Assembly: GCF_012489685.1 (NCBI RefSeq)
Contig: NC_080045.1
Location: 47,699,096 to 47,763,095, forward strand
Origin: Lotus japonicus
Taxonomy: Eukaryota > Streptophyta > Magnoliopsida > Fabales > Fabaceae
Direction of reading: 5' to 3'
Length of the DNA: 64,000 nt
Shown: piece by piece, positions 21,831 to 33,272 of the stretch
How positions within the stretch are numbered: position 1 is the stretch's first letter
How the letters are laid out: each line of letters opens with the position of its first letter
Program-made: the position numbers and the translations under genes
Notes under the pieces: generated by a model
Told to the model about the DNA's origin: nothing
The model's database searches: none
The model's input: only the letters and a program-made list of their open reading frames with translations

Positions 21831-22963
21831 TTACCTAAAATTTATTTCCATAATAAATCTTGAAACCGATTTTTTAAAGGTAAACCTGAGAAACGTTTTC
21901 ATAAAATATTAAAATTTTAAAAGATTTATCTTAAAGGTAACCGATTTCTATAATTTTTTTACAATCTATTTAATATTTGATTGATTTTAAAAGGTGTATG
22001 ATGAGCAAATAAATATTGATTTTTTTTAGTTAACAACATCATTATTAGTTTTATTTTTTTTATTTTTAAATCAAATAGATATTGATTTTTTAAAAAATTT
22101 ACAGCATCAATATTTTTTATTTTGATTTTCCCGAAAAAATATTTTTTATATCGCTCTTGGCCATGGCTTAAAGCGAAGAGAGATGATTCGATGAACCCAT
22201 TGGCGTGCTTATCGCCGGTGCGTGGTGGAGTGGTGGGATAGAATTTGGCTTGGCTGTTTGAGAATGGATGGAGCACGTTGCCTATTTATCTATGGCTTAT
22301 TAATTTTGTTATTCGGTTTCTTTCATTTTTTATCTTTTCTACAGGGTGGTTATGCTCAATTATAATTGATAATTGGTTGCAACTACATTGCAACAAAATT
22401 TATTCATGGGTTGGAGTAACTTGCCTTGAATTTGCTTTTAAGTTTAAATTTCTCTTTTGATTGGGATGTATCTTTGTTTTGTTACATGATGCACGCAAGT
22501 AGTTTTTTACTTGGAAAAGAGAAGGAGGTGGATTGTTAGAGATTAATTGTTAAATATTTGAGGAATGATTGTGATAATAACTTAATGATCTAATAGGAAA
22601 AGTCTTTATCTACACTACCGAACAATAAACAGGGTATTTTCAAGTCGTCGTTGTGCCATTAAGTTCTGTCACATGGACACTTGTGGACTGGGCGAGCCCC
22701 TAAAGGGGCAACGCCCAGTGTGTAGCCCGCCCCGAGGCGAGGGCCTGGCCTTAAGTTAGGCCTCAGCCACGGAGGCCCAATCGGCCCAATAGGTAGTGCC
22801 CAAACTCTATAAATAGGAGGTAGTTACCAATTGTAGAGGACTTTTGCTCATTGGACAAAATAACACATGAAATTCAGCATTCTCTCTCTCATTCTCATTC
22901 TCTCTAGCTCAATTTTCCGCTCTCTAGGTACTATCCCTATCCTCAATGTTCATTCCCAGAACA

Positions 22964-22983
22964 TTTGGCGCCGTCTGTGGGGA
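22964..22983 (+). other. Primer-binding site of the short LTR element
   Basis: TTTGGCGCCGTCTGTGGGGA follows the 5' LTR directly. The same type of site occurs on the minus strand at 9024-9005, and plant gypsy elements of the Tat group commonly use a TGGCGCC-starting site. Confidence 0.85.
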
Positions 22984-23029
22984 CTATAAACTTTCTATTC
23001 CCATTCACGTGGATTGATTGTGCAAGAAG

Positions 23030-25140
23030 CTATCTCTGATTACGATTAGGCAATTCTCGAGTTTTCCGATTCTGATTCTGTGACCGGCGTTCGTTTTTCG
23101 ATCGAGTTTGCGTCATTCCTGGTTTAGATGGAGACTCGACGCAGGAAGCAGCATCATTCACCAGTGCGACAACGAATTTCGCCGCCTCGGCGGCCTCATC
23201 GAGTTGTCCTGGATTCTCCGATACGAACAGCGGGAGTACAGCCGCCTTCTCCTCCTCCATCACCACCTCCTCCATCGCCAGCTCGTCCTCTAGCCCTTTG
23301 ATCTTCGCAAGATGGGAAGTAATCTCGGCATCTTTCGTGGCGAGGGCTTCCCCATGAGCTTCGTCCGCCTTCTTGATCTCTTCGGACGTGGCTCGCATCA
23401 CCGCCTCCATGTCAGACTTCGCCGAAGCCAAGGACTCAGCGGACTTTTTCTCTTGCTCCGCCAGCGCCTTTTTCACTGACTCCAGCTCAGCGCGCAATGC
23501 TTCGAGCTCTGACTCCTTAGCAACCAGCGCCTCGCCCCTGGCGGTCAAGTCCTTCTCAGCTTGGTCTTTTTCCTTTTTGCAAGCTTGGAGACTTGCATCG
23601 AGATCATCCGCTTCTTCCTTCATCAGCGCCAGTTGATCCTCCAGTTCACCGATTTTAATTCCCGCCGTGCCAATCAACTTGTCGGCCTGGACTTTTTCTT
23701 TGCCCGCTTGGTCTAGCAGTTTTTCGAAGCGTTTCTTCCAAGCGGCGGCGTCCTCCTGGTGTTTGGTGTTCTCAGTCCTCAACGGTTCAGTTTCAGCAGC
23801 GGCGGCGTTGAAATTGTCAAACGCATGGGCAAAAATACACCCAGCGCGTAGAAGACAAGCAAGGGTTTCCTCCTTGGTTTCATTAGTACTCCGGCTCAAA
23901 ACTTCTTTCTCTATGGCGTCACGGTTGAGGCCGGTAAGCAAGAACTCTGAAGGTTCAATGGCGTTGGGAAGCATGTTGTAGTAGCTGGAGGAGCCGCCCT
24001 CATTACCAGGAGCTTGTTCGATCTGGGTCGCTTCAAAGGTAGCGGCGGCATCAGGAGAAGGTCTCTCTTCGCGGCGAGGCGGGGAAGACGCGGAGCACCC
24101 ATCATCTGTTGGGGGCGGGCTAGGAGGTGCGTCTTGGCGAGGGGGAGACCTGGGGGTTTCATTTTCTTTTTCTTTCTCCCCAGCAGGAGCATCGGAGGAC
24201 GCGGCAGCTTTTGTGGCATTGACGGCGACAAGTTTCTCAACAGCTGAGGGTTGAGAAATGTTGGTGGTTGTGTCAGCGGCTGGTGACTGGTCAACAGAGG
24301 TTGCTGTGGCATCGGCGGAGGCGGCTGTGGCGCCTACAGTAGTGGACTTGGCGGCGGCTGTGGTGGCCGCGCCCGCGGTAGCGGAACTGGAAGCTGGGAT
24401 GGTGGTGGACTCGGTGGCCGTGGCGGTGGAGGCTTTAGCAACTTTTTTGCCTTTAGACGCAGCGGCAGTAGTGGGCTGAGCGTCGGGGTTGGAGGAGCCG
24501 GCGACAGAGGAAACTTTGACCAATTTCCTCCTTTTGGGGGCTTGGGCGCCCTCAGCTTGGTTCTCAGCACCGCCCCGCTTTTTCCCATCGCCCTCGTTGT
24601 TGAACTTTGGAGAAAAACGGGTCATTCTCCTCTCACGAGCTTTCATGAGCTCGGCGTTGGTGAAATTCATATCTTCTGCAACAATAAATAAGAAAAAAGG
24701 GGGGTCAGTAGCAACATAAGGGATAGGAAAGAAAATAGAAATGATAAAAGTGAACTATAAGTGACCTAGATATTTGGGTGTCCTTGAGAGGCGAGCACCC
24801 TCAAGGACTGTTGAGCAGTCAAGAAAAGGAAGTGGGGCGAGGAGATTCAAAAGGGCTTTGTCGTTGGCAGACAAAGATTCTTCTGAAGGATCGGTAATCC
24901 CATTAGGCTTCTCCGTCCAGTAAAAGGGAAAAAGGGCAGTCCCGTCCCTAAGGGTGAAGGCCTCTGGATAGGCGGGGTGAACCGCCACGCGGAAGTATCT
25001 TCGGGCAAAAGAGGACTTGGCGTTACTTTTATGAGGATTCAAGCATTTACGGCCAGCCCGGGCCTTTAAAGAAATTCACCCTTTATTTTTGATGGACTTG
25101 GGGTCAACATCGTAGAGGTAAAAGAAGCTGGTAGGAGATG
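23030..25140 (-). pseudogene. Antisense ORF of the LTR element (Transposase_28-like, coiled coil)
   Basis: The N-terminal exon (to 24766) has ARRYFRVAVHPAYPEAF and ALFPFYWT of the Transposase_28 family. A 90-bp GT-AG intron (24765-24676) joins ...TPKYL to EDMNFTNAELMKARE. The second exon (24675-23030) stays open for over 540 codons: basic start (RERRMTRFSPKF), Ala/Thr-rich low-complexity linker, Pro-rich part, the shared LLRAGCIFA motif, then a long Glu/Lys/Ala coiled coil (about 23350-23800). Upstream of the ATG at 25042 the homologous frame continues (DVDPKSIKNKG) but has a stop near 25078, so the annotated start may be a shortened one. It lies antisense to its LTRs, as in Tat-lineage gypsy elements. 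Nucleus-directed or DNA-binding roles have been suggested for the family; nothing here proves one. Confidence 0.7.
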
Positions 25141-26192
25141 GGGCGGTGCCAACAGCGGCGCACAAGATCTCAACGCACCGGAGCGGAAGTTGGAAGAAGG
25201 AGCTTGGTAGGCAATAAGGGAGGTAAAAAGCGGTCTCGGAAAGGGATGATTGTAGGGAAAAAGGGTTTTTATAGGCAAGGGGGAGAAGTTGGAAAGGTGA
25301 CGCGTGTTGGACGCGTGTGGAAGATTGGAAGTCATGATGGTTTTTGGGGAAGTGGAACGCGTGTGATGGGGGTTACAGCGCACGATGGGACAGTTATGAA
25401 AAGTGAAGTGACGGTTCCGGAGAAAGAGGAAAACAGATGTAACTGACGCGTCACGTGGAGCAATTAGGGATTTGAAAGGTTTTTGAAATAAGAGGAAGCG
25501 CGAAAGGCCTCGCCACCATAGAAACCAAACGCCATCGCCTGACAAGTAATACCAGCATTAAAGTTTAGTCACTCGCCAGGAACATTGCCAGCCAACACTT
25601 GGGTGATCAGTACATGATCAATGCCTGCCACCTTTCTCGCCGGCGAACGATCGCTCACCTACTCCAACCAATCGCTAGTACGGAGCGATCGTTCTCGCCG
25701 CTTGTGGACTTGTGGACTTGCCGGTTTGGGTTGTTCGCCAAGACCAAAAATGCTTGTTTCCTTTTGCTTACGCCATGTTGGCGACGTAGTTTACTTATTT
25801 TTTCTCAAGCCATGTTGGCAGCTTAGATCCCAGTGTACTATAGGATACATGTAAAGGCATTTAAAAGACACACTTAGCTCTCATACTTCGAGCTCGGTGT
25901 CTTGTGGACTAGTGGACTGGGCGAGCCCCTAGAGGGGAAACGCCCAGTGTGTAGCCCGCCCCGAGGCGAGGGCCTGGCCTTAAGTTGGGCCTCAGCCACG
26001 AAGGCCCAATCGGCCCAATAGGTAGTGCCCAAACTCTATAAATAGGAGGTAGTTACCAATTGTAGAGGACTTTTGCTCATTGGACAAAATAACACATGAA
26101 ATTCAGCATTCTCTCTCTCATTCTCATTCTCTCTAGCACAATTTTCCGCTCTCTAGGTACTATCCCTATCCTCAATGTTCATTCCCAGAACA

Positions 26193-26950
26193 ACTTGACA
26201 CAAGCAATCCAAGTAAGTCTAACCACCTGCAAAATTAAACTAACTAAATAAATTCCAAGTTAGCTTTTTTAGTAATACAAGAATGTAACAAGTTGTTAAT
26301 TTTATTTGTGCAGATTCTATATAAGAAAGGGGTAGAAATTTAGGTTTTCTAAGTTTGTCTCCTTTGGATGCTTGCCAGCTCTTAGAGCACTGAACCAGGA
26401 AGCTGGCAATAGTGGTTGTTTTGAAGCAGCTTCTGGACTTGCTCTAGCACACAATAATACTTTGAGCAGTATTCTCACAAGCCTTGACCACATACTTAAA
26501 GGGTTTAAGTACTGTCATTCTAATTTCTATGATTGGCTTCAAGATAGAATAAACAACCCTGCAAATTATGGTATGTATTGCAATTTGCTAACCACTCATT
26601 TCCCAACCATACCAAGACAACCAAATAGTTTAGACACTCAACTGAAATCTCATTTTTCACTCGGGATGTCTGCTAGGTGTCTTTAGTGTGCGGATCTCCA
26701 TGAATCATTACTCTCAATTTCCCTACTGCCACTGTATTTTAATCACAATGTATGTGACCAATTCAATTTTGATTTTCGTTGAAGGTTTTAAGGAAGGAAT
26801 TAATGCTTGCTGTGGGATTGGCCCATATGAGGGCATTTTTACTTGTGGGGGCACCTAGAAAGTTAAAGAGTATGATTTATGTGACAATAGTGGCGAGTAT
26901 GTACGGTTGGATTCTTTCCACCCAACAGAGAAGATCATGAGCAAAGGAGA
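26193..26950 (+). pseudogene. GDSL esterase/lipase fragment
   Basis: Three exon pieces match the C-terminal half of plant GDSL (SGNH) lipases of the GLIP1/GLIP5 type. The end of one exon is LTQAIQ (26195-26212) before GTAAGT. An exon after TTTGTGCAG (about 26313) reads YKKG..., then GCLPALRALNQEAGNSG...FYDWLQDRINNPANYG to 26570. A last exon after an intron reads FKEGINACCGIGPYEGIFTCGG (from about 26784) with the catalytic-block DSFHPTE near 26915. Defects: a frameshift near 26335, a TAG where GGTKK is expected (about 26850), and a 1-bp loss after TEKI. The N-terminal GDS block and the upstream exons are absent. It lies between Helitron-derived sequences, so it is probably a captured fragment. 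Confidence 0.82.
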
Positions 26951-27358
26951 AAAATTACACGTGTCAAAAAAAAATTTAAAGCATAAGTTTTATTAAATAG
27001 AATGGTTGATTGTACAAACAAAACTCAACAAAGTGAGCATAAACCCCTCCAATGTTCCCCAAGAACACCGAAAAATCACATTAAACAGGTCCAAACCCGG
27101 ATCAAGCACTAATCGACCAATGAGAAAGAGAAAATGTCGGGGACCTAGATGTGGTAAAAAAAACCACATAACCTAACAAAAACAGAGCTCGCTATTGGAG
27201 GGGACGCGAAACATTACACGACATCAACCGGAAAGCAAAGGCAAAAAAACCTAAAGGGAACAACACCCGAAAACGACCCTAAACAGCACACGCCGACCCA
27301 AAATTTCACCACCTTCACTGTTGACCTTGAGCAGCACTCCGGCAACCCAGAACCATAG

Positions 27359-29636
27359 TGTAACACCCCACTTTTCGTTATTAGGTTATTTATTATTTTA
27401 TCTTAATTATTATTATTATGCTATATGGTAATTTGATGAATTATGTGATTATAATTTAAATCTCATGTGATATAGAATAAGATTTAGATAAATAAGTTTG
27501 TTAGGTTTTTGTGTGAGTAATTGAGAGTGGGGCCCATTAGTATGACTATTTAAGGGATATGAGTGAATTAGAAAGAGAGAAATCAGAATTTGAGAATTGG
27601 AGAAGTTAGCAGAGGAGAAGAAAAGAAGCGTGAAAGAGAGAAGGGGAGAAAAGAGAAGAAAAAACCTAGAATTTGATCTTCAAGAGGTAAGGGTTTGAAT
27701 TTATCTTGTATAATTGTAGAATAACAGAGGTTGAGTTTAACATGAAGGAACCCTCATCTTTTTTGAAAATTCAGAACTGAGAGACTGTGTTGAGTGTTAA
27801 CATGTGGTGAGAAAAATTGATTTTGAGCGAAATTGAGGTTCCGGGGAAAATTGGGTTCTATTATGTTTTGCCCGCAGATACCCTAACAGTCTGTGTTGTA
27901 GAGAGCATAACTCTCTCTACAGAATTCCAAATTGAGTGAAACCAATTTTGTATGAAAGCTAACTCATAGGGCTATGTTGGGTAATATTTTCATAATTTTT
28001 CGATTGCTGGTTCAATACCAGAATTATTTGCAAGTTTATTCTGTTTCTGCCCGCAGACACCCTAGCAGCCTGTGTTATAGAGAGCATAACTCTCTCTACA
28101 GAATTCCGAATTGAGTGAAACCAATTTTGTATGAAAGCTAACTCATAGGGCTATATTGGGTAATATTATCATAATTTTTAGATTGCTGGTTCAATACCAT
28201 AATTATCTGCAAGTTCACTCTGTTTCTGCTCGCAGAAACCCTAACAGCCTGTGCTGTAGAGACCATAACTCTCTCTACAGAATTCCAAATTGGGTGAAAC
28301 CAATTTTATATGAAAGCTAACGTATAAGGCTATGTTTGGTAAAATTTTCATAATTTTTGGACTGCTCATTTAGTACCAGGATTATATGCAAGTTTGCTAT
28401 GTTTCTGCTTATTTCTGAGATTGATTCTGAAACTGATTCTAGTAATTGATATGAGACATTTGATGATTTTGTGTTGCTATTTTGTCAGTGGAATAGTGAA
28501 TGATTTGATAATTGTATTGAAGTGTTATTTTGTGCAATTTTGGTGTGATTTCCGTTATGGAATTTGGTGAGAAAATATGTTATATATTTGGGGCTGGAGT
28601 GGTCTCAAATTGCATGTTTTAATTTATGAGTTTTTGCACGAAATACACTTCATTTAGTCAAGAGGCAACGTGTCGGTTTTCATCGGAAAACTGAGGTTTG
28701 TCCCAGAACTGGCGTGGTTCTGGAAGTCTGGAGTGGACTTCATTGGTGGTTAACTGTCTGGAGTGGACGCGGTGATACCGCTAAGGTTAACAATTGGTAC
28801 CACATGCATACATTAGAGTCTCACACACTAAGTTTCACGTTTTCAGTGGTTTTATGTGTTTGGTGATTTGTTGGTGAATTGTTTTGCTGTTGTGGTAAAG
28901 TCGAATTATTATTCTTCTTTAAGCTTATAATTTTTCGAAACATTAATAAGAATTGTGAAACTGTCTTGAGAGAAAATATTATAATCACTCAGATTTTAAA
29001 GTAAAGGTGAAGAGTTTATAAAGCAGGATCTGAATTGTTTACTTGCTCTTTGTTATGTTATATTTTATACAATGTAAGTTCTTACCCTTCTGTTGGAATG
29101 ATGTTCTATGCGACATCGCTCAGGTACAGGAGGTAGAGATGTGGCTCATGAGGAGTAGCTTCGGAGAGTCTTAGCTTACGTTATTATTATTATTATTATA
29201 AAATAAGTGTCTTGCTCTGTAATGTAACACTGGTTAGATATGTTACGTTACTTTTACATTTATGTTGAGAGGATTTTATAATCTCTTCTTATGGAAGTTG
29301 TTGAATAATTTTCTAAATGATGGCGATGTCGTACTGTTGACGGCCGAAGTGCTTATGAAATTCAGTTCTGGGTATGATGAATTTTATTGGAATATCATGG
29401 AAGATAAACCTATTTAAATAAGTGATTTTATGCATCTTAGGATTATCTGACTGGTTTAGAAATTTCATTGGCAGGAATAATTCATTCTTTGAAAAGCATA
29501 TGAACTTATAAATTTTCAAACACAATCAGTGTTAATTTTAATGAGTTTTCGTGAAGAAGTGTAATACTCCCTTGATATGTTTTTAAACTCTGATAAACGT
29601 TTTTAAATAAAACAATGGGAAAAAGGGGGTGTTACA
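27359..29636 (+). mobile_element. Solo LTR, 2278 bp (Tekay/Del-like gypsy)
   Basis: Begins TGTAACACCCCACTTTT and ends GGGGGTGTTACA, with a perfect 5-bp duplication CATAG at 27354-27358 and 29637-29641. TG...CA ends, 5-bp duplication and no internal coding region define a solo LTR left by recombination. TGTAACACCC termini and this length fit Tekay/Del chromoviruses. Three tandem copies of a 179-bp segment lie at 27871-28408. Confidence 0.92.
27871..28408 (+). repeat. Three 179-bp tandem repeats inside the solo LTR
   Basis: Copies start CC(C/T)GCAGA at 27871, 28050 and 28229. Each contains GAGAGCATAACTCTCTCTAC (or a one-base variant) and TATGAAAGCTAAC. Spacing is exactly 179 bp. Confidence 0.9.
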
Positions 29637-31061
29637 CATAGCGCCCAAAACAAGAACCATAACGCCCCAAAACGATCTATGACAAAGAACATCTCCGCAC
29701 CGGTTGCACCGTGCCTTCGCCCATAACTCCACTTGCAACACCTCACGAACAGAGCTGGAAGAATCATCAGATCTGTTGTTAACACCAAAGTTCCAAAAAG
29801 GCAGAGGGAAAAAACAACATTTACCACTCCGAAGCATCAATCTGAACAAAAACATGGCGCAAGAAGTATCAAACTAGCTTCATAAAGGACCCTTTGTTGA
29901 CAAATGCGGAACACAGACCAGCCATAAAATTAGGAACTTGAATCCTACGTGTCAATTTGTTAGATAGCTATATAAATTTTTTACAATCTATTTAATATTT
30001 GATTGGTTTTAAAAGGTGTATGATGATCAAATAAATATTGATTTTTTTAGTTAACAACATCATTATTAGTTTTTTTTTTAATTTTTAATTTTTTAAATTT
30101 TCTAAATCAAATAGATATTGATTTTTTAAAAAATTTACAGCATCAATATTTTTTTATTTTGATTTTCCCGAAAAAAATATTTATTGTATATATTTGATGT
30201 AATTCACATTTTAATTCGAAAAAAAATTAAAATCTTAAAATTAATATTCTATATAATTTTTATAACAATATAAAAAGCACAAAGTTATATAAATTTCGAA
30301 ATATATACAAAATAAAAACGAAATAGGAAAGAAAAACACAATAATTATTTTTTTTAAGGAAAAAAACATTAATTATCTCTCTAGCCAATTAAGATAAAGA
30401 GAATAAATAATATGTCCAGTTCAAAAAATAATCAATAATATGTCAAAGATAATATCAAGCTTATTTTAGAAGATGATATCAAGCTTGAATAAAATGAGCT
30501 ACTGATTATATCTAATATGCAGACAGAAAATTACTTTCAGCGTCAATATTGACTCAAACTTGGATGACTTGGAATAAACACAATAATGTCATACTTTATG
30601 ATTTATCTTTCACAATTATTATTTGTGCTACTATCACATTCATTTTTTTTAAGATTAATATGTTGGTAATTCCTTATATTTGTGATTTGTGATATTGTCT
30701 TTATATTCACGAAGAATGTGAAACGAGTTACTGTTGATCTCAATCAGGCTTAGAAGATAAGTCTTTATGTCCACTTTGCTTAGCATTTCTGACTCTTTTA
30801 TTTCATCCTTTGTTTAATTTTTAATAATCAAGGTATTAACTTACGTATCAAATACAATAGACATATTCTCCGTGCAACGCGCGGGTAAAAGAACACTAGT
30901 ATAAATTAAGAAATAAAATGATTGGTATTCTATTACACCATTCTATATCCACTGAGTAGAGTAATAAGTGAGTGCAAAATACAAAAAGTTGGAAATGAGA
31001 AAACATAAGAAAGATAAAATGGTGAGAAGTGTAAAAGTCTAAAAGAAAAAGGTTGAAAAAA

Positions 31062-32035
31062 GGGGTTGTCTAAATGACTCATTATAAATTTTGGGTTAAA
31101 TCACCCATTGCTTAGTAGTTCCAGTTATATTGTAACATGTGTCAATTTATTATCCACATCAATTCTAATTTTTTTATTTGCGTAATATATATTTAATTAA
31201 TTAATTTAATTGCAGAATAATCCCTACTAATTTAATTAATAGCTTAGTACTCTCTTTTTTAAAAAATATATATATACCCAATCTCCTTTCACGTTCATCC
31301 ACATGATCCAAACAATTCCAAACAACAGTAAAATTAAAGAAGTAATTCTGGTAATTAAAGAGAAACGCCAATTCCAAACAGAAAGGAGCAAAATTGAACA
31401 AAACCCAATTCACCAAATTAGAAATCCTTTCGAGGGAAAAGTTCACAGATGAAAATATATTTGACACTGCGCAAGTAATAAACAATCATCGATTCAGAAA
31501 TATGGACATTGGATAACAAATAGAAGAAAGGATGCAAATTGATCAAGACCCGATTGATCAATCGGAAATCCTTCTGGTAATTAACTTTGATTTGGATCTA
31601 GTTTTTCTTCTACAATTCAATTGGGGCCGTTGCCATGTGTTAGATAAAAAAAACTATCAAAATGAAATTATCCACTACATCTCTCACTCAACAATGGCAC
31701 AATTGACTTCGACATACTGATTGGAGAAGCGGCATGTCGGAGATCCACCACTGCACCACGTCGATCTGCGTCCCTGTTGTTGTCGGCGATGGATCATGGA
31801 TGAAGGTGAAAGGGGATTGGGTATATATATTTTTTAAAAAAGAAGGAGTACTAAGCTATTAACTAAATTATTAGGGGTTATTCTGCAATAAAATTAATTA
31901 ATTAAATATATATTACCAAAATAAAAAATTAAAACTGATGTGGATAATAAATTGACACATGTCACAATATAACTGGAACAACTAAGCAATGGGTGATTTA
32001 ACCCAAAATTCATCATGGGTCATTTAGACAACCGC
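31062..32035. mobile_element. Mutator-like non-autonomous element with long inverted repeats
   Basis: Termini G(G/C)GGTTGTCTAAATGAC are the ends of inverted arms of about 240 bp (31062-31300 against 31800-32035). A perfect 9-bp duplication TTGAAAAAA lies at 31053-31061 and 32036-32044. Long arms and a 9-bp duplication are typical of Mutator-like elements. The centre has no transposase. Confidence 0.88.
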
Positions 32036-32415
32036 TTGAAAAAAAAGTGAAAATGGTGAGATGATACGTTCAGTAGGTGCTACAAGGAATAGGAAGTTAT
32101 GGAAAAAGTCAAAAAGGTAATGTTGGGACTTGGGGTGTGAGACAGTGAGAATTACTGAGCATTAATTTTTTTCCTTTTCCATGCGCGTGGCACACTGTAC
32201 ATGTTTTCATTTCAGGTAAAAAATTCTGAACTGTTTAAACAGTTGAACCACCGGTTTTGATCGGTTTACCGATTTTTTTGACCGGTTTAACGGTTTTTGA
32301 CCGGTTTTTAGTCCCTCCGATTATGAGAGAGGACTGAACCGGCCAAGGTTCCGGTTCCCGGTCAGAACGATCAGACCGGCTAGTCCGGTCCGGTTCTAAC
32401 AACCCTGATAAAAAC

Positions 32416-33272
32416 AAATCAAATTTGGTCTTTATGGTTTTGTTTTAAAAAGTATTTCAAATCATAACCTAGCAACTAATGGTTCGGTTCATTAGGCTTG
32501 GTTGATTCTATTTTTGAGGTGTTTGTCAAAAACAAATCTTACAAAGACAAGGGAACTAGATGAGAAAAACCGACGATGATATATAGACTCGAGATAATGA
32601 TATGGCTTTCGCCCTTTTGATTATTTTTGTTAGATCAGGTTTCCTAATTGAATTTAAAGAGATTTTCGATTGGGATTTCTTAACTACATATTTGTTGCTG
32701 CCCGATTGTTTTAATTTGATTACATGAAAGTGTTGGAATTATATATGTGTAAACGAAGATGATCGTCTTTCTTAGAATAATGAGTCTAGGTAATGAAAAA
32801 TAAGTAATAAGAAGCTAGCAATAGATGAGTTGTTGGGCACCGGTCCTTCTTGATACGACTTGTAAACAAAATCCATGTATACAAATTGTAAAATTATGCA
32901 AATGCTAATTTAGATGACGAGTTAAGTTAGACTTTGTAGTAAAAAAAATATCTTTTTTTTTTATAAGGAAATATGTATTAAGCTAGCACAAGGGTGCTAG
33001 AAATACTAATTGATATCTATTAGTTGAAAATTAGATAGAGATTAAAACCATAGCTTAGCGATAGCTAAAAATTAGCTATTGATCAATTTAAAGTTTATTA
33101 TGAAACAACCATGATGCACCTTACTCTGCCATTTGTGCTACCACATGGTAGCTAGCTCTAATAGTTGCAAAGTAGAAAAAGAGACAATTAATAAGATTAC
33201 AGAAATTCATTATTGCTGAATTGGAGGAGTATGATGGATGGTTTTTGTTTTGGTAACCAGTAGATGGATAGA
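32416..33272. other. Intergenic DNA 3' of the PLAC8 gene
   Basis: AT-rich, no ORF of note. GGTTCGGTTCATTAGG-like sequence near 32480 together with GCCAGTTTGGTTTAG at 20240 may belong to an older repeat into which the hAT-like element inserted. Confidence 0.35.

Larger units (their letters stand above)
22684..26192 (+). mobile_element. Complete short LTR retrotransposon, 3.5 kb, non-autonomous
   Basis: LTRs of 280 bp at 22684-22963 and 25913-26192 both start TGGACTGGGCGAGCCCC and end CATTCCCAGAACA; I count five differences. The target duplication ACTTG is at 22679-22683 and 26193-26197. The primer-binding site TTTGGCGCCGTCTGTGGGGA follows the 5' LTR at 22964. A TATAAATA box occurs in each LTR (22808-22815, 26037-26044). 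The interior has no gag, protease, RT or integrase on the plus strand, only an antisense gene (23030-25140). A polypurine tract before the 3' LTR is not evident. It must have been mobilised in trans. Confidence 0.93.
26968..29946 (-). mobile_element. Probable LINE 3' fragment, interrupted by a solo LTR
   Basis: ACGTGTCAA at 26959-26967 is repeated at 29947-29955, bracketing about 700 bp of GC-richer sequence (plus the 2.3 kb solo LTR). Read on the minus strand it ends with an AATAAA-like CTATTTAATAAAACTTATGC near 26990, as in plant LINE 3' ends. No terminal repeats and no domain are visible. The family assignment is inferred from the duplication and the tail. Confidence 0.45.
20602..30899 (+). 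mobile_element. Helitron carrying gene fragment and nested elements
   Basis: 3' end: stem CCGTGC/GCGCGG (30870-30885), TAAAAGAACA, CTAG at 30896-30899, then T. Proposed 5' end: TC at 20602-20603 after A, reading TCAATATATATTAGAAAAG, followed by TTTCTAGCA and TGTCGC blocks. This is alignable with the 5' end of the Helitron at 53145 (TCTATATAATATACTAAAGG ... TTTCTAGAAGG ... TGTCACC). Inside are AT-rich repeats, a GDSL lipase fragment, an LTR element, a LINE tail and a solo LTR. No Rep/helicase. The 3' end is solid; the 5' end and single-element interpretation are inferred. Confidence 0.6.
20275..32407. mobile_element. hAT-like element opened to 12 kb by nested insertions
   Basis: The left terminus CAAGGTTATTAAAACCG (20275) and the right terminus, complement CAGGGTTGTTAGAACCGG (32407), are inverted relatives. 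They are flanked by a perfect 8-bp duplication ATAAAAAC at 20267-20274 and 32408-32415. Both arms carry further ACCGGTT-rich subterminal repeats. Native hAT sequence seems to be only 20275-20601, 30900-31061 and 32036-32407; the rest is a Helitron with its own insertions and a Mutator-like element. No transposase is visible. Confidence 0.8.

Noticed and set aside
22245..22460. ORF of 71 codons upstream of the short LTR element as the missing start of the GDSL gene
   Set aside because: It lacks the GDS motif and any similarity to lipase N-termini.
24014..24479. Plus-strand ORFs of 73-77 codons in the short LTR element
   Set aside because: Shadows of the minus-strand antisense gene; low-complexity Ala/Val products mirror its Ala/Thr-rich linker.
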